DNA from: Acidobacteriota bacterium
GTDB lineage: Bacteria > Acidobacteriota > Terriglobia > Terriglobales > Acidobacteriaceae
Length of the DNA: 23,197 nucleotides
Direction: 5' to 3'
Assembly: GCA_021801945.1 (NCBI GenBank)
Contig: JAKABE010000011.1
Coordinates: 1-23,197, forward strand
A model generated the notes under the pieces. That model was given only the letters and a program-made list of their open reading frames with translations. It made no database searches and had not been told where the DNA came from. This document shows, one piece after another, positions 6,650 through 15,771 of the stretch; position 1 is the first letter of the stretch, and every line of letters starts with the position of its first letter. A program made the position numbers and the translations under genes.

Positions 6650-7057
6650 TTAGGACACTGGCTGGGCGCAATGTGCGCAGCGGCGGGCGGCCAGCGGAAT
6701 TTCACTTAGGCACTCGGGACAGGGTTTTGTGGTGGGCGCGGGAGGCGCCGCGGCGGGCTTCTTGAGCCGTGCCTGCACAGCGTTCATGGGCAAGACAATC
6801 GCGAAATAGATCACTGCGGCGACGATGAGGAACGAGGCCGCGGCGTTGAGGAAGTTACCAACCTTGATCTGACCGCCGGCCACGTGCAGGATGACGCCAC
6901 TGAAGTCCGGCTTGCCGACCGTGGCAGCAATCAGAGGATTGATCACATCGCCGACCAGGGAGTTGACGATAGAGTTGAATGCGGCGCCGAGAATCACAGC
7001 CACCGCAAGATCCACTACGTTACCGCGCAGGATAAAGTCCCGGAAGCCTTTGAGCAT
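6650..7057 (-). CDS. mscL: Large-conductance mechanosensitive channel MscL with C-terminal zinc ribbon
   Basis: MscL opens under membrane tension and releases solutes at hypo-osmotic shock. The protein has the family's N-terminal amphipathic helix and TM1 (MLKGFRDFILRGNVVDLAVA onward), the VGDVINPLI segment (35-43), a short periplasmic loop and TM2 (about 69-92). The usual C-terminal helical bundle is replaced by a Pro/Ala linker (101-112) and a CxxC-x10-CxxC ribbon (C113, C116, C127, C130) that probably binds zinc. The start is the ATG at 7055-7057 with a strong GGGAGGT five bases upstream; the frame is open 28 codons further but that part is not MscL-like. Length 135, normal for MscL. Confidence 0.93.
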   Translation of the reverse strand: MLKGFRDFILRGNVVDLAVAVILGAAFNSIVNSLVGDVINPLIAATVGKPDFSGVILHVAGGQIKVGNFLNAAASFLIVAAVIYFAIVLPMNAVQARLKKPAAAPPAPTTKPCPECLSEIPLAARRCAHCAQPVS

Positions 7058-7193
7058 AGCTACCTCCCGCACACCGGCTGAGCCGGCCTGGGCGGACATG
7101 GAGGCTAGATTTCCAGCCGCCAAAGCGCCGGCGCGGCGCACGTTTTGTTCATGCTACACGGAAGGAGCGGACGGCGCGAACGGGCCCGGCATC

Positions 7194-7487
7194 TCAGGGG
7201 AGAATGAGCAGGACGACGATTGTGACCAGGATCATCAGATCGGCATAGAGCAGGACGAGGACGCCGGCATGATAGAAACTCCACTTTCGCCGCAGGCAGC
7301 GGGCGGTTTCGCCCATGCCCCATGCGGCGGCCAAAAGGACCAGAATCTGCCAGTGCGAGCCACGGAGGTTCCCGCTATAGGGAAAGCCAGCCAGGCGCAA
7401 ACCCGCGGCAAAGGAGCCTAGCGACAAGGCTACGCCCCGCGCCAGAGACTTATGCCCAAGACGAAAGATGGCGAAGCGGGGAAGCAC
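7194..7487 (-). CDS. Small membrane protein of unknown function, 97 residues
   Basis: This frame starts at a GTG 28 bases behind the mtnA stop, with TAAGAG just upstream as a weak Shine-Dalgarno sequence. The N-terminal 25 residues are basic. Hydrophobic segments follow at about 25-35 (weak), 46-59 (WQILVLLAAAWGMG) and 71-97 (YHAGVLVLLYADLMILVTIV then LLILP), with a positively charged loop (RCLRRK) between. The C-terminus ends inside the last membrane span. I recognise no family. The composition is typical of a real membrane protein and the gene fills the gap between mtnA and mscL, but the start and even the frame rest on modest evidence. Confidence 0.5.
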   Translation of the reverse strand: MLPRFAIFRLGHKSLARGVALSLGSFAAGLRLAGFPYSGNLRGSHWQILVLLAAAWGMGETARCLRRKWSFYHAGVLVLLYADLMILVTIVVLLILP

Positions 7488-7514
7488 AACTCTTACAACT
7501 TTAGCCCGTTGGAC

Positions 7515-8564
7515 CTAGGGTGCAACCAATTCCTGCTCGCGCAGGGATTCGGCATAGGGCGCGCGCAGAACTCCGCGCTCCGTGACAATGGCGGTGACGT
7601 AGCGAGCCGGGGTCACATCGAAGGCTGGGTTGCAAATGCCGACGCCGGTGGGAGTAAGCTGCTTGCCGGCGTGATGGGTCACTTCGCGTTGCGGGCGCTC
7701 TTCGATGGGGATGTCGTCGCCGGTGGGGGTGGCAAGGTCGATGGTGGACCACGGAGCGGCGACGTAAAACGGAACGCCGTGCTCCTTGGCGAGAATGGCC
7801 ACGTTGTAGGTGCCAATCTTGTTGGCCACATCGCCATTGGCGGCAATGCGGTCAGCACCCACGACAACGGCCTGGATCTTGCCCTTGCGCATCATGCTGG
7901 CCGCCATGTTGTCGCAGATGACGGTGGTGGGAATACCGTCGGCCATCAGTTCCCACGCGGTCAGACGCGCACCCTGCAAAAATGGGCGGGTCTCGTCGGC
8001 GTACACGTGAATGCGCTTGCCCTGCTCGACGGCCGCGCGGATGACACCCAGCGCGGTTCCGTAGCCACAGGTAGCGAGCGCGCCAGCGTTGCAATGGGTC
8101 AGCACTCCGCCTTCCCTGGGCAGCAGTTCACCGCCGAAGGCACCCATGGTTTTGCAGGCGGCAATGTCTTCCTCGTACATGGCATGAGCATGGGCAAGAA
8201 GCTGCTCCTGGATTTGAGCCAGGGTTGCGCCCGAGGCCCGCAAGCCGGCGAAGACCGTCTTCATGCGATCGATGGCCCAGAAGAGGTTGACGGCGGTGGG
8301 GCGGGTGGCGGCCAGGCGGGCACAGATTTTCTGGAACTCCGGCGCAAATTCGTCGGCGGTTTTGGCCTGTGTGTTCTTGGCGCCGAGGGCGACGCCGTAG
8401 GCCGCCGAAACGCCGATAGCCGGCGCGCCGCGCACAACCATGGTGACGATGACGTCGGCCACCTGTTCGTGGGTTGTGGCGAGCACATAACTCTCTTCGA
8501 GCGGGAGCTTGGTCTGATCGATGAAGCGGACGCCTTCCGGGGTCCAGGTAAGAGTCGGAATCAT
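7515..8564 (-). CDS. mtnA: S-methyl-5-thioribose-1-phosphate isomerase
   Basis: The 349-residue protein is MtnA, which turns methylthioribose-1-phosphate into methylthioribulose-1-phosphate in the methionine salvage pathway (cytoplasm). Landmarks are [14 protein letters not shown] (44-57), the catalytic cysteine in [10 protein letters not shown] (C158), [19 protein letters not shown] (188-206) and the catalytic aspartate in [20 protein letters not shown] (D238). This matches the Cys/Asp pair of the B. subtilis enzyme and separates it from eIF2B-type homologues. Length is standard. It lies head to head with the sugar transporter at 8792, across 227 bases. No other salvage gene is in the window. 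The Shine-Dalgarno sequence is weak. Confidence 0.95.
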   Translation of the reverse strand: MIPTLTWTPEGVRFIDQTKLPLEESYVLATTHEQVADVIVTMVVRGAPAIGVSAAYGVALGAKNTQAKTADEFAPEFQKICARLAATRPTAVNLFWAIDRMKTVFAGLRASGATLAQIQEQLLAHAHAMYEEDIAACKTMGAFGGELLPREGGVLTHCNAGALATCGYGTALGVIRAAVEQGKRIHVYADETRPFLQGARLTAWELMADGIPTTVICDNMAASMMRKGKIQAVVVGADRIAANGDVANKIGTYNVAILAKEHGVPFYVAAPWSTIDLATPTGDDIPIEERPQREVTHHAGKQLTPTGVGICNPAFDVTPARYVTAIVTERGVLRAPYAESLREQELVAP

Positions 8565-8791
8565 GCAATCCCAGTGTAAACCGCGGGATGAAACCAGAGG
8601 AGGCGCGAGTTTGAAAAGATTTCTTTGATCCGCTGGACTTGGCGTTGCTTGGATGCGTAGAGTGGTTACGGCAACTTTCCAATCGGTTTCGTCACTTCAC
8701 GGTCTTTGCCGGCATGGTCGTGGAGGGCAGAGACTCACAAGCGGCGCAAGCCCACGCGGTTCTGGTTAGGGGCGGCAGAGGAAAATCCCGA

Positions 8792-10045
8792 ATGACAACA
8801 CGATCCACACCACCGGCGGCAGCGGGCACCCCCAGCTATCTGGTACCGTTCATCACGGTCACGGTACTGTTTGGCTTCTTCGGATTCCTGACCAACCTGA
8901 ACAGCAACCTGATGCCGCAGGTCAAGTCGATCTTTCATCTCAGTTACGGGTCGGCCATGGCAGTGACGGTGGCCTGGTTCTTCGCCTATCTGGTCTTCTC
9001 GGTTCCCAGCGCGAAGCTGATCGGCAGAGCCGGTTACAAGCGCACCATGGTGATTTCGCTGTTCGTGATGATGGCGGGCGCGCTGCTGTTTGTGCCCGCG
9101 GCCCGTCAGGTGAGCTTTCCGCTGTTCATGACGGCAATCTTTGTGCTCGCCGCCGGAGTCACTGCGCTACAGACCTCGGCCAATCCTTATGTCTCGATTC
9201 TGGGGCCGGAGTCGAGCGCGCCAGCCAGGCTAACACTCTCGCAGGCCTTTAACTCGCTGGGGGCGGCGCTGGCGCCGGTGGTGGTGGTTCACTTCATCCT
9301 CACCAATCCCAGCAAGACGGTGAGCGAGGCGAGCACAGCCGAGACCGTACAGGGGCCCTACATCGTCATTGCCGGCACACTTCTGCTGCTGGGAGTGGCG
9401 ATTCTGTTCATGAATCTCCCTGCCATCATTCCTGCGCGGTCGTCACAGGACAGGCCTACTGCCGGCGCGGGAAAGGAACGCAGCATCTGGCACTGCCGCC
9501 ACACGGTGTTGGGAATGGTGGGCATCTTTTTTTACGTGGGTGTGGAGATCGCGCTGGCCGCCATCGCCATCGACTATTTTCGCAGCCAGGGCATCACGAG
9601 CAGCGCAACGATCGCGTTTCTCGCCTTGCTCTACTATCTGCTGATCGGCGCAGGGCGGTTTGTCGGCACGGTTCTCATGCGATGGATCAAGCCGCGCATA
9701 CTGCTCGCCGTTCTCAGTTTCGCCGGCGTGGCGCTACTGCTGGTGTCGATGTATTCTCACGGATCGGCGGCAGCCTGGACTCTGGTGCTATGCGGAGCCG
9801 CCAACTCCATCATGTACCCGACCATCTTCGCACTGGGCATCGCGGAGCTGGGGCCGCAGACGAGCGAAGGCTCCGGGATCATCACCATGGGCAACTTCGG
9901 CGGCGCAGTCATTCCGTTTCTGCTGGGCGCGCTGACAGACAAGGTGGGCATTCAGCACGCCTTCATCGTGCCTATCCTCTGCTATTTATACGTGGCATAC
10001 TATGGGCTGTCGGGCTCCATACCGAGGCGTGCCGCGACGACCTAG
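8792..10045 (+). CDS. Sugar MFS transporter, FucP/GluP (fucose:H+ symporter) family
   Basis: The 417-residue permease has about 12 membrane spans and the family's marks: NLNSNLMPQ in TM1 (34-42), LQTSANPYVSILGPESSAPARL (126-147) and QAFNSLGAALAP (151-162). The family imports L-fucose, glucose, galactose or N-acetylglucosamine with protons or sodium. At the places of the two acidic residues needed for proton coupling in E. coli FucP (Asp46, Glu135) it has Ser38 and Gln127, so substrate and coupling ion cannot be named. I chose the ATG at 8792 because GAGG precedes it and the 51 codons upstream are not transporter-like. It is followed after 181 bases by the SSS symporter, also on the plus strand. 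Confidence 0.88.
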   Translation: MTTRSTPPAAAGTPSYLVPFITVTVLFGFFGFLTNLNSNLMPQVKSIFHLSYGSAMAVTVAWFFAYLVFSVPSAKLIGRAGYKRTMVISLFVMMAGALLFVPAARQVSFPLFMTAIFVLAAGVTALQTSANPYVSILGPESSAPARLTLSQAFNSLGAALAPVVVVHFILTNPSKTVSEASTAETVQGPYIVIAGTLLLLGVAILFMNLPAIIPARSSQDRPTAGAGKERSIWHCRHTVLGMVGIFFYVGVEIALAAIAIDYFRSQGITSSATIAFLALLYYLLIGAGRFVGTVLMRWIKPRILLAVLSFAGVALLLVSMYSHGSAAAWTLVLCGAANSIMYPTIFALGIAELGPQTSEGSGIITMGNFGGAVIPFLLGALTDKVGIQHAFIVPILCYLYVAYYGLSGSIPRRAATT

Positions 10046-10226
10046 GCCGGGCTGCATCACCGCAGGACTCGAAGGTTCGGCGCCGCGCGCGCATCCGGGG
10101 GCTTCTCCGGAGGCGTGCTCGCAACGCCGCGTGCGCAGCCGATGCACAGCGCGGCGGGTTTCTGGACTTCTCCTCACCGCGCTGCGTAGAGTGATCTTGA
10201 GCGCATAACTCTGGAAGGAGCCGTTT

Positions 10227-12044
10227 GTGCCCAACCCAACTGCCGTTGATTGGCTGATGCCCACGCTTTATTTTTTCTTTGCGATCAGCATTGGCTACAG
10301 TCTGCGGCCTTCGATGACAAGCAGTTCGGCCTTCACGCAGGCGGGGCGCACGATGCCGGCGTGGCTCTGCGGACTAGCCTTTCTAGGCGCGGGCCTGGGA
10401 TCAGAGCAGGTAATCGCGATGGGCGCGGCAGGGGCCAAATACGGCCTCGCCAGCATCCCGTTTTATTGCCTAGGATCCGTACCGGCTCTGCTGTTTACGA
10501 GCCTGTTCCTGATGCCGCTTTACTACGGCTCGAAGGCGCGGTCTGTCCCGGAGTTTCTGAGCTTGCGCTTTGACGATAAGACACGCGCGCTGAACGCGCT
10601 CCTATTCGCAGCCGTCACGATCTTCGCGGCGGGAATGTCGCTCTACGCGATGGCGCGGTTGATCCAGGCGCTGCACGTGTTCGACGCCGCCTTCAACAAG
10701 CTGCACATGGGGCCCGACGCGAGCTTGATCGCGACCATGGCGCTGCCGGCGGCGGTCGTGCTGCTGTACATCTTGCTCAGCGGTCTCGCTGGCACCATGT
10801 ATAACCAGGTGGTGCAGTTCTGCCTGCTGATGGCCGGCTTCCTGCCGATGGTGTTTCTGGGGCTGAAAAAGATCGGCGGCTGGAGCGGGCTGAAGGCTCA
10901 AGCACCGGTGGCGGCGTACTTGCATGGCGGGAGCGGCGGAGCTGCGGCGCATCCCATGGGGATCGGCGCGATCATCGTGGCGGCAGGGTTGGGCATTGTG
11001 TTCGGGGCCGGTTACTGGTGCACCGACTTCAGGGTTTTGCAGACCGCGATGGCCGCCAAGGATGTGAGCGGCGCGCGGCGCGCGCCCTTGATTGCGGCCT
11101 CTGCAATGATTCTGCTGCCTCTTGTGCTGGCACTGCCAGGCGTGGTTGCCGTGGGCCTGACCACGCCCCGAACCAGCATCGTGGTCAGCCAGTCAAACGG
11201 CTCGATCTACCATCAGATCACGATTGTTCCCCCGGCAGTGGCGGCGGGCCGGGGACTGGTGCCGGCCAAGGCCGAGCCGGCGACGGGCAAGCCGGTCAAG
11301 GACCCGAACGGCCATGTAGTGCTCGACTTTGAGATGGGCATGCCCACAATGCTGACGCATTTCTTGCCGACCGGCCTCCTGGGGCTGGGGCTTACGGCGT
11401 TGCTGGCTTGCCTGATGGGTGGAGTGGGGGCGGGCATCATGGCCTTCAGCACGGTCTTTACGTACGATCTTTACCACACGTTTCTTCATTTCGACGCGGA
11501 TGATCGCCGCCTCGTGAAGGTGAGCAAGGGGGCAGCAGTAAGCGGGATTCTGATGACTCTGGGCGTCGCCTGCACCGTTATCCGGTTCACGGGCATGGTG
11601 GAGGCGATGGTGTTGCTTTTCGCAATCCTGGAGGCGCCACAGTTGGGCACATTTCTGCTGGGCATGTTCTGGAATCGCGCCACGGGGCACGGGGCTTTTG
11701 GGGGGCTGGCGGCAGGCACGGCGGTGGCCATCCTGCACTACGGGCTGACCCTACCGGCGGCGGCGCAACGCGGCTGGAGTGGCGGATGGATTACGGTGCT
11801 TCACCGCTATCCGGATGGACTGACGCAGGCTTTTGCGACGGCGATCCTGGCTTTTGGAGCTAGCGTGATCGTGACCGTAGCCATCAGTCTCTGCACGCAG
11901 CCCAGGCCAGAGGCGGAACTGACGGGGCTAGTGCATTCGCTCACTCCACGGCAGCCCAAGGAGCCGGAGTGGTGGAAGCGGCCGGAGGCGCTGGCAGGAT
12001 ACATTCTGCTGGCCGCCGTAATAGTAAGCGTAATCTTGGGCTAA
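10227..12044 (+). CDS. Sodium:solute symporter (SSS family), 605 residues
   Basis: The protein has about 14 membrane spans and SSS/SGLT-type segments: an early AGRTMPAWLCGLAFLGAGLG (37-56), ARSVPEFLSLRFD and the LSGLAGTMYNQVVQ region. It is longer than many members because of a hydrophilic insertion at about 312-375 (TTPRTSIVVSQSNGSIY to HVVLDFEMG) between membrane spans. Family members import sugars, myo-inositol or organic acids with sodium at the cytoplasmic membrane; the substrate cannot be told here. The start is a GTG with GGAAGGAG seven bases upstream; an ATG ten codons later is the alternative. A small membrane-protein gene follows after 16 bases and is probably co-transcribed. Confidence 0.88.
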   Translation: MPNPTAVDWLMPTLYFFFAISIGYSLRPSMTSSSAFTQAGRTMPAWLCGLAFLGAGLGSEQVIAMGAAGAKYGLASIPFYCLGSVPALLFTSLFLMPLYYGSKARSVPEFLSLRFDDKTRALNALLFAAVTIFAAGMSLYAMARLIQALHVFDAAFNKLHMGPDASLIATMALPAAVVLLYILLSGLAGTMYNQVVQFCLLMAGFLPMVFLGLKKIGGWSGLKAQAPVAAYLHGGSGGAAAHPMGIGAIIVAAGLGIVFGAGYWCTDFRVLQTAMAAKDVSGARRAPLIAASAMILLPLVLALPGVVAVGLTTPRTSIVVSQSNGSIYHQITIVPPAVAAGRGLVPAKAEPATGKPVKDPNGHVVLDFEMGMPTMLTHFLPTGLLGLGLTALLACLMGGVGAGIMAFSTVFTYDLYHTFLHFDADDRRLVKVSKGAAVSGILMTLGVACTVIRFTGMVEAMVLLFAILEAPQLGTFLLGMFWNRATGHGAFGGLAAGTAVAILHYGLTLPAAAQRGWSGGWITVLHRYPDGLTQAFATAILAFGASVIVTVAISLCTQPRPEAELTGLVHSLTPRQPKEPEWWKRPEALAGYILLAAVIVSVILG

Positions 12045-12060
12045 GGAGAAGCAACCCGCG

Positions 12061-12318
12061 ATGAATATGGACTTGCGCATTCCCCTGGGCATGATGTTTT
12101 CGATGATGGGGACGATTCTGATGACTTTCGGTTTCGTCACCAACACCAGGCCGGGCTTCTACTCCATCAGCCTCGGCATCGACGTGAATCTCTGGTGGGG
12201 ATTTGCGCTGCTTCTCTTTGGACTCTTCATGACCACGCTGGGCCGCCGCGGGCAGGCGCAGATTGACAAAGGGCAATCAGGAGCCACGAACAACAGCATG
12301 GTGCGGCAGAAGAAGTGA
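12061..12318 (+). CDS. Small two-span membrane protein behind the SSS symporter
   Basis: The 85-residue protein has two hydrophobic segments: about 7-26 (IPLGMMFSMMGTILMTFGFV) and 46-61 (WWGFALLLFGLFMTTL), joined by a loop with GFYSISLGIDVNLWWG, and a polar, basic C-terminus. It starts 16 bases behind the symporter stop; AAGGAG lies 12 bases before the ATG, so the start could also be the second ATG two codons later. I remember similar small frames behind SSS symporters in Acidobacteriota and Verrucomicrobiota, but could not check. It is not the DUF4212 small subunit, which usually precedes its partner. A role as accessory subunit of the symporter is inference. Confidence 0.75.
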   Translation: MNMDLRIPLGMMFSMMGTILMTFGFVTNTRPGFYSISLGIDVNLWWGFALLLFGLFMTTLGRRGQAQIDKGQSGATNNSMVRQKK

Positions 12319-12480
12319 GTGTAGGACAAGAAGAAAGAAGATAAGAGAGGCTGGGCGCTTCGCCGGCGGTAAGAATCAATCCGTAGGGGTAGAAGCCCTC
12401 CATTCCGACAGGCGCAAGGCCGCGGAGATACGGACTGAGCGGAAACTATTGGCCCGCATCCTGAGGCAAAGCAACCGCAT

Positions 12481-12511
12481 CACCCTTGAACCCCACAGGG
12501 AAGCAAGGGTG
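12481..12511. repeat. Inverted repeat, REP-like
   Basis: CACCCTTG (12481-12488) and CAAGGGTG (12504-12511) are perfect inverted copies around a 15-base loop, which itself contains CCC/GGG. No T-run follows. The core resembles that of the longer inverted repeat at 14260-14303 on the other side of cfa, so both may belong to one interspersed repeat family. Confidence 0.45.
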
Positions 12512-12591
12512 TGCAATGCATAGGGGACAAGCAAACAACTGAATATTATTGCCTTCGGTGTTCCACGCTGCCCAACGAAATGTTGGATGGC

Positions 12592-12620
12592 GCAGGATAT
12601 TGCATCTGCAGGATTGCATC
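12592..12620. repeat. Imperfect tandem repeat in the cfa upstream region
   Basis: GCAGGATATTGCATC (12592-12606) is followed one base later by GCAGGATTGCATC (12608-12620), the same sequence with a two-base deletion. It lies 62 bases before the cfa start codon, a suitable place for paired regulator sites, but may equally be a chance duplication. Confidence 0.35.
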
Positions 12621-12681
12621 ATTGCGAATGAGGCATCGTATATAGTTTTTACCTGTATGTAGATGGAAGGGCGGCTGGGAC

Positions 12682-13971
<1,290 letters not shown>

Positions 13972-13981
13972 GAAGAGGCAG

Positions 13982-14003
13982 CGGCAGAAGTGTTTGACTG
14001 CCG
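13982..14003 (+). terminator. Hairpin behind cfa
   Basis: CGGCAG (13982-13987) and CTGCCG (13998-14003) form a perfect six-base stem with a ten-base loop, ten bases behind the cfa stop codon. A further CGGCT/AGCCG stem follows at about 14017-14036. No T-run follows either, so termination would be weak or would depend on other factors. Confidence 0.3.
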
Positions 14004-14066
14004 GATAGTAAATGGCCGGCTCCGGAGAGAAAGCCGAGCGCTGGCCCCTCAACCCGAGGGAAAACT

Positions 14067-14180
14067 TCACCGAGTTCCGCCGCACCTGCGAAGCTGGTGA
14101 GAGTGCATGGGATGCGGACCCTGAATCGCGTTGCGCATCATCCAGATGAATATCTCTTCCACTCCCGAGGGAAGCGCGCC
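14067..14180 (-). pseudogene. Possible remnant of a multicopper oxidase C-terminal region
   Basis: A frame of 38 codons from the ATG at 14178-14180 encodes GVEEIFIWMMRN followed by GPHPMHSHQLRR. The HPMHSH piece fits the HPxHxH copper-ligand motif of multicopper oxidases, and the preceding EEIFIW-N spacing is like the EIWxxxN strand that comes before it in such enzymes. The frame stops 10 residues after the motif and nothing upstream or downstream continues the domain. It may be a decayed fragment or a chance match. Confidence 0.22.
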
Positions 14181-14259
14181 CATGCTGGTCCCTTTGCATT
14201 GGCCCCGCACAGGTGGCAATTCAGGCTGACAGATAGCGTTGGCCAGGCGCAGATGGTGG

Positions 14260-14303
14260 CGTTCCACCCCCTCGCGCGAGCAAGGTGCGCGAAGGGTGGA
14301 ACG
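14260..14303. repeat. Long imperfect inverted repeat (REP-like)
   Basis: CGTTCCACCC (14260-14269) pairs exactly with GGGTGGAACG (14294-14303), and inside this CGCGC (14273-14277) pairs with GCGCG (14287-14291). Together they form an arm of 17-18 bases with a small interior mismatch and a nine-base loop (GAGCAAGGT). It lies between two convergent genes with no T-run, so it looks like an intergenic repetitive palindrome. From memory, palindromes with a CACCC/GGGTG core are frequent between genes of Terriglobia; not verified here. Confidence 0.6.
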
Positions 14304-14373
14304 TACGCTGCCGTCCCGCGTCCAGTGCCGAACGCCTTGCACCCGATCCGGCTGGGGACGGGCTAAAGCCCTC

Positions 14374-14964
14374 TCAGGCGGCCACTCGCTTGAGCAGCCA
14401 GGCCATGTTTTGCCCGAGCGTTTTCATGGTTTGAATGCCCTCGGCGTCCTTTTCCACGTCGCCGATCTCGCGGCCAATGCCGATGTTCCAATACGAGGAG
14501 CCTGGCACGATCATCTCGCTGATGAGGAAGAAATGGTTGAGGGCGTCGAAGGCATGAATGGCACCAGCCCGCCGCATGGCCACCACGGCGGCGCCTACCT
14601 TGCGGCGAAACATGCCGCCGTTGGCCCTGGCCACCAGGCAGGCGCGGTCGATGAGGGCTTTGATCTCAGGAGAGACGTCGGAGACATAGGTCGGCGAACC
14701 GAGCAGGATGCCGTCGGCCTGCTCCATTTTTTCGATGAAGGCGTTGCCCATGTCGTTGCGCTGAGAACAGCGGCGGTCCTTGCGAGCCGAGCACTTGTGG
14801 CAGGACAGACAACTATGGATTTTGATCCCGCTGAGTTCGATCAACTCGGTTTCGATTCCCTCGTTCTCGAGTTCCTTGAGGACATAGCGAAGTAAGATGG
14901 CCGTGTTTCCGCCTTTGCGTGCGCTGCCGTTGAGAGCGATCACCTTGGGCCGCGTTCCGTTCAT
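14374..14964 (-). CDS. NADPH-dependent FMN reductase / iron-sulfur flavoprotein family
   Basis: The 196-residue protein has a flavodoxin-like fold: KVIALNGSARKGGNTAILL (7-25) is the phosphate loop for FMN and DGILLGSPTYVSDVSPEIKALIDR (84-107) the second flavin contact. A cysteine cluster CLSCHKCSARKDRRC (C52, C55, C58, C66; spacing CX2CX2CX7C) resembles the 4Fe-4S cluster site of iron-sulfur flavoproteins (Isf). It is therefore likely a cytoplasmic redox protein carrying FMN and perhaps a cluster; its partners are unknown. The ATG has AAAGGAG eight bases upstream. It diverges from dtd across 216 bases and converges on cfa. The exact electron donor cannot be deduced. Confidence 0.82.
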   Translation of the reverse strand: MNGTRPKVIALNGSARKGGNTAILLRYVLKELENEGIETELIELSGIKIHSCLSCHKCSARKDRRCSQRNDMGNAFIEKMEQADGILLGSPTYVSDVSPEIKALIDRACLVARANGGMFRRKVGAAVVAMRRAGAIHAFDALNHFFLISEMIVPGSSYWNIGIGREIGDVEKDAEGIQTMKTLGQNMAWLLKRVAA

Positions 14965-15180
14965 TGATTCTTCTCCTTTGGCGTATTCATCCGCCGGTGG
15001 AGGCGGCGGATCACAAATCCTTTATTGTGCGCCACGGCGCGGCGCATTGTCAGTGAAGTTGGGCACTGTGGGCGCTGGACGCGGAGCGGCCCTAACAGCG
15101 TGCGCAGCCTTGCTTGGGGACTTGCAAAGGCTTCTGGCAGGCATCTGGGACGGAACCGGGAATGCTACCCTGAAACGGCA

Positions 15181-15630
15181 GTGCGTGCCGTCGTACAACG
15201 CGTCTCGCAAGCTTCGGTTGCGGTTGAGGGTCAGGTGGTCGGCGAAATCGGGCCGGGCCTCCTGGTGCTGCTGGGTGTTTCCAGTAGCGACGCCGAAGCC
15301 GATGCAGACTACCTCGCCGGGAAGGTCGCCGGACTGCGCATCTTTGAGGACAACGACGGAAAGATGAGCCGGAGCGTGGAGGATGCGGGAGGGGCAGTGC
15401 TCGCGGTCTCGCAATTCACCCTGTACGGCGACGTCCGGCGCGGCAATCGGCCTTCCTTTGACGGCGCAGCGCGTCCCGAGCGTGCGCGCGAGCTCTACGA
15501 ATATTTCGTAGCGCAGATTCGCGAGCGCGGCTTGCGCTGCGAGACCGGGCGGTTCCAAGCCATGATGTCGGTGTCACTGGTGAACCAGGGACCGGTAACT
15601 GTGCTGTTGGATAGCTCAAAGTTGTTTTAG
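15181..15630 (+). CDS. dtd: D-aminoacyl-tRNA deacylase
   Basis: The 149-residue protein is a DTD: it removes D-amino acids (and glycine from tRNA-Ala) mischarged on tRNA in the cytoplasm. It begins [17 protein letters not shown] as family members do, has [17 protein letters not shown] (77-93) with the SQxTL motif, and NQGPVT (135-140), a form of the family's NxGPVT motif. Length is standard (about 145-150). I chose the GTG at 15181 because the family's sequence starts exactly there; the frame is open 52 codons further upstream with no similarity to DTD. The Shine-Dalgarno sequence is weak. Confidence 0.92.
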   Translation: MRAVVQRVSQASVAVEGQVVGEIGPGLLVLLGVSSSDAEADADYLAGKVAGLRIFEDNDGKMSRSVEDAGGAVLAVSQFTLYGDVRRGNRPSFDGAARPERARELYEYFVAQIRERGLRCETGRFQAMMSVSLVNQGPVTVLLDSSKLF

Positions 15631-15771
15631 TTGCTCGTTCTGATAAGACAGGCGCCAAGCGGGAAGAGTCTCGATCTTGCGCGCCGTCTCGCGCAGTCTG
15701 TCATCAGTGGTCAGTGGGATACACCTTGAATATTTGCAAGCATCTGCTGAATGTGCGCGCTGCGTCTTCGC

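Larger units (their letters stand above)
12319..12681. other. Gene-free stretch upstream of cfa
   Basis: No coding region is supported here. The first part is ordinary; the last 150 bases (from about 12530) are clearly richer in A and T than the surroundings and probably carry the cfa promoter, with TATATAG near 12640 as a possible -10 element but no well-spaced -35. It contains an inverted repeat (12481-12511), a CCAAC/GTTGG hairpin (12572-12586) and a direct repeat (12592-12620). Confidence 0.5.
13972..14373. other. Non-coding stretch between converging cfa and flavoprotein genes
   Basis: No intact gene is supported. Both flanking genes point into this stretch. It holds a hairpin directly behind cfa (13982-14003), a short segment that looks like a decayed multicopper-oxidase fragment (14067-14180) and a long inverted repeat (14260-14303). 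Confidence 0.5.

Noticed and set aside
5378..6709. 443-codon plus-strand frame opposite the M28 peptidase
   Set aside because: The minus strand carries the complete zinc site and signal peptide; the plus-strand product shows no recognisable motif.
7452..8579. 375-codon plus-strand frame opposite mtnA
   Set aside because: mtnA is complete with both catalytic residues; the antisense product is low-complexity Gly/Ala/His/Asp.
12585..12604. Possible sigma-54 promoter (TGGCGC...TTGCAT) upstream of cfa
   Set aside because: The GG and GC elements are 11 bases apart rather than the required 10, and no activator site is visible.
15025..15180. Upstream extension of dtd by 52 codons
   Set aside because: The family's conserved N-terminus begins exactly at the GTG at 15181; the extension has no similarity to DTD.
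15022..15558. 178-codon minus-strand frame opposite dtd
   Set aside because: Antisense to a clear DTD with both family motifs; no domain of its own.
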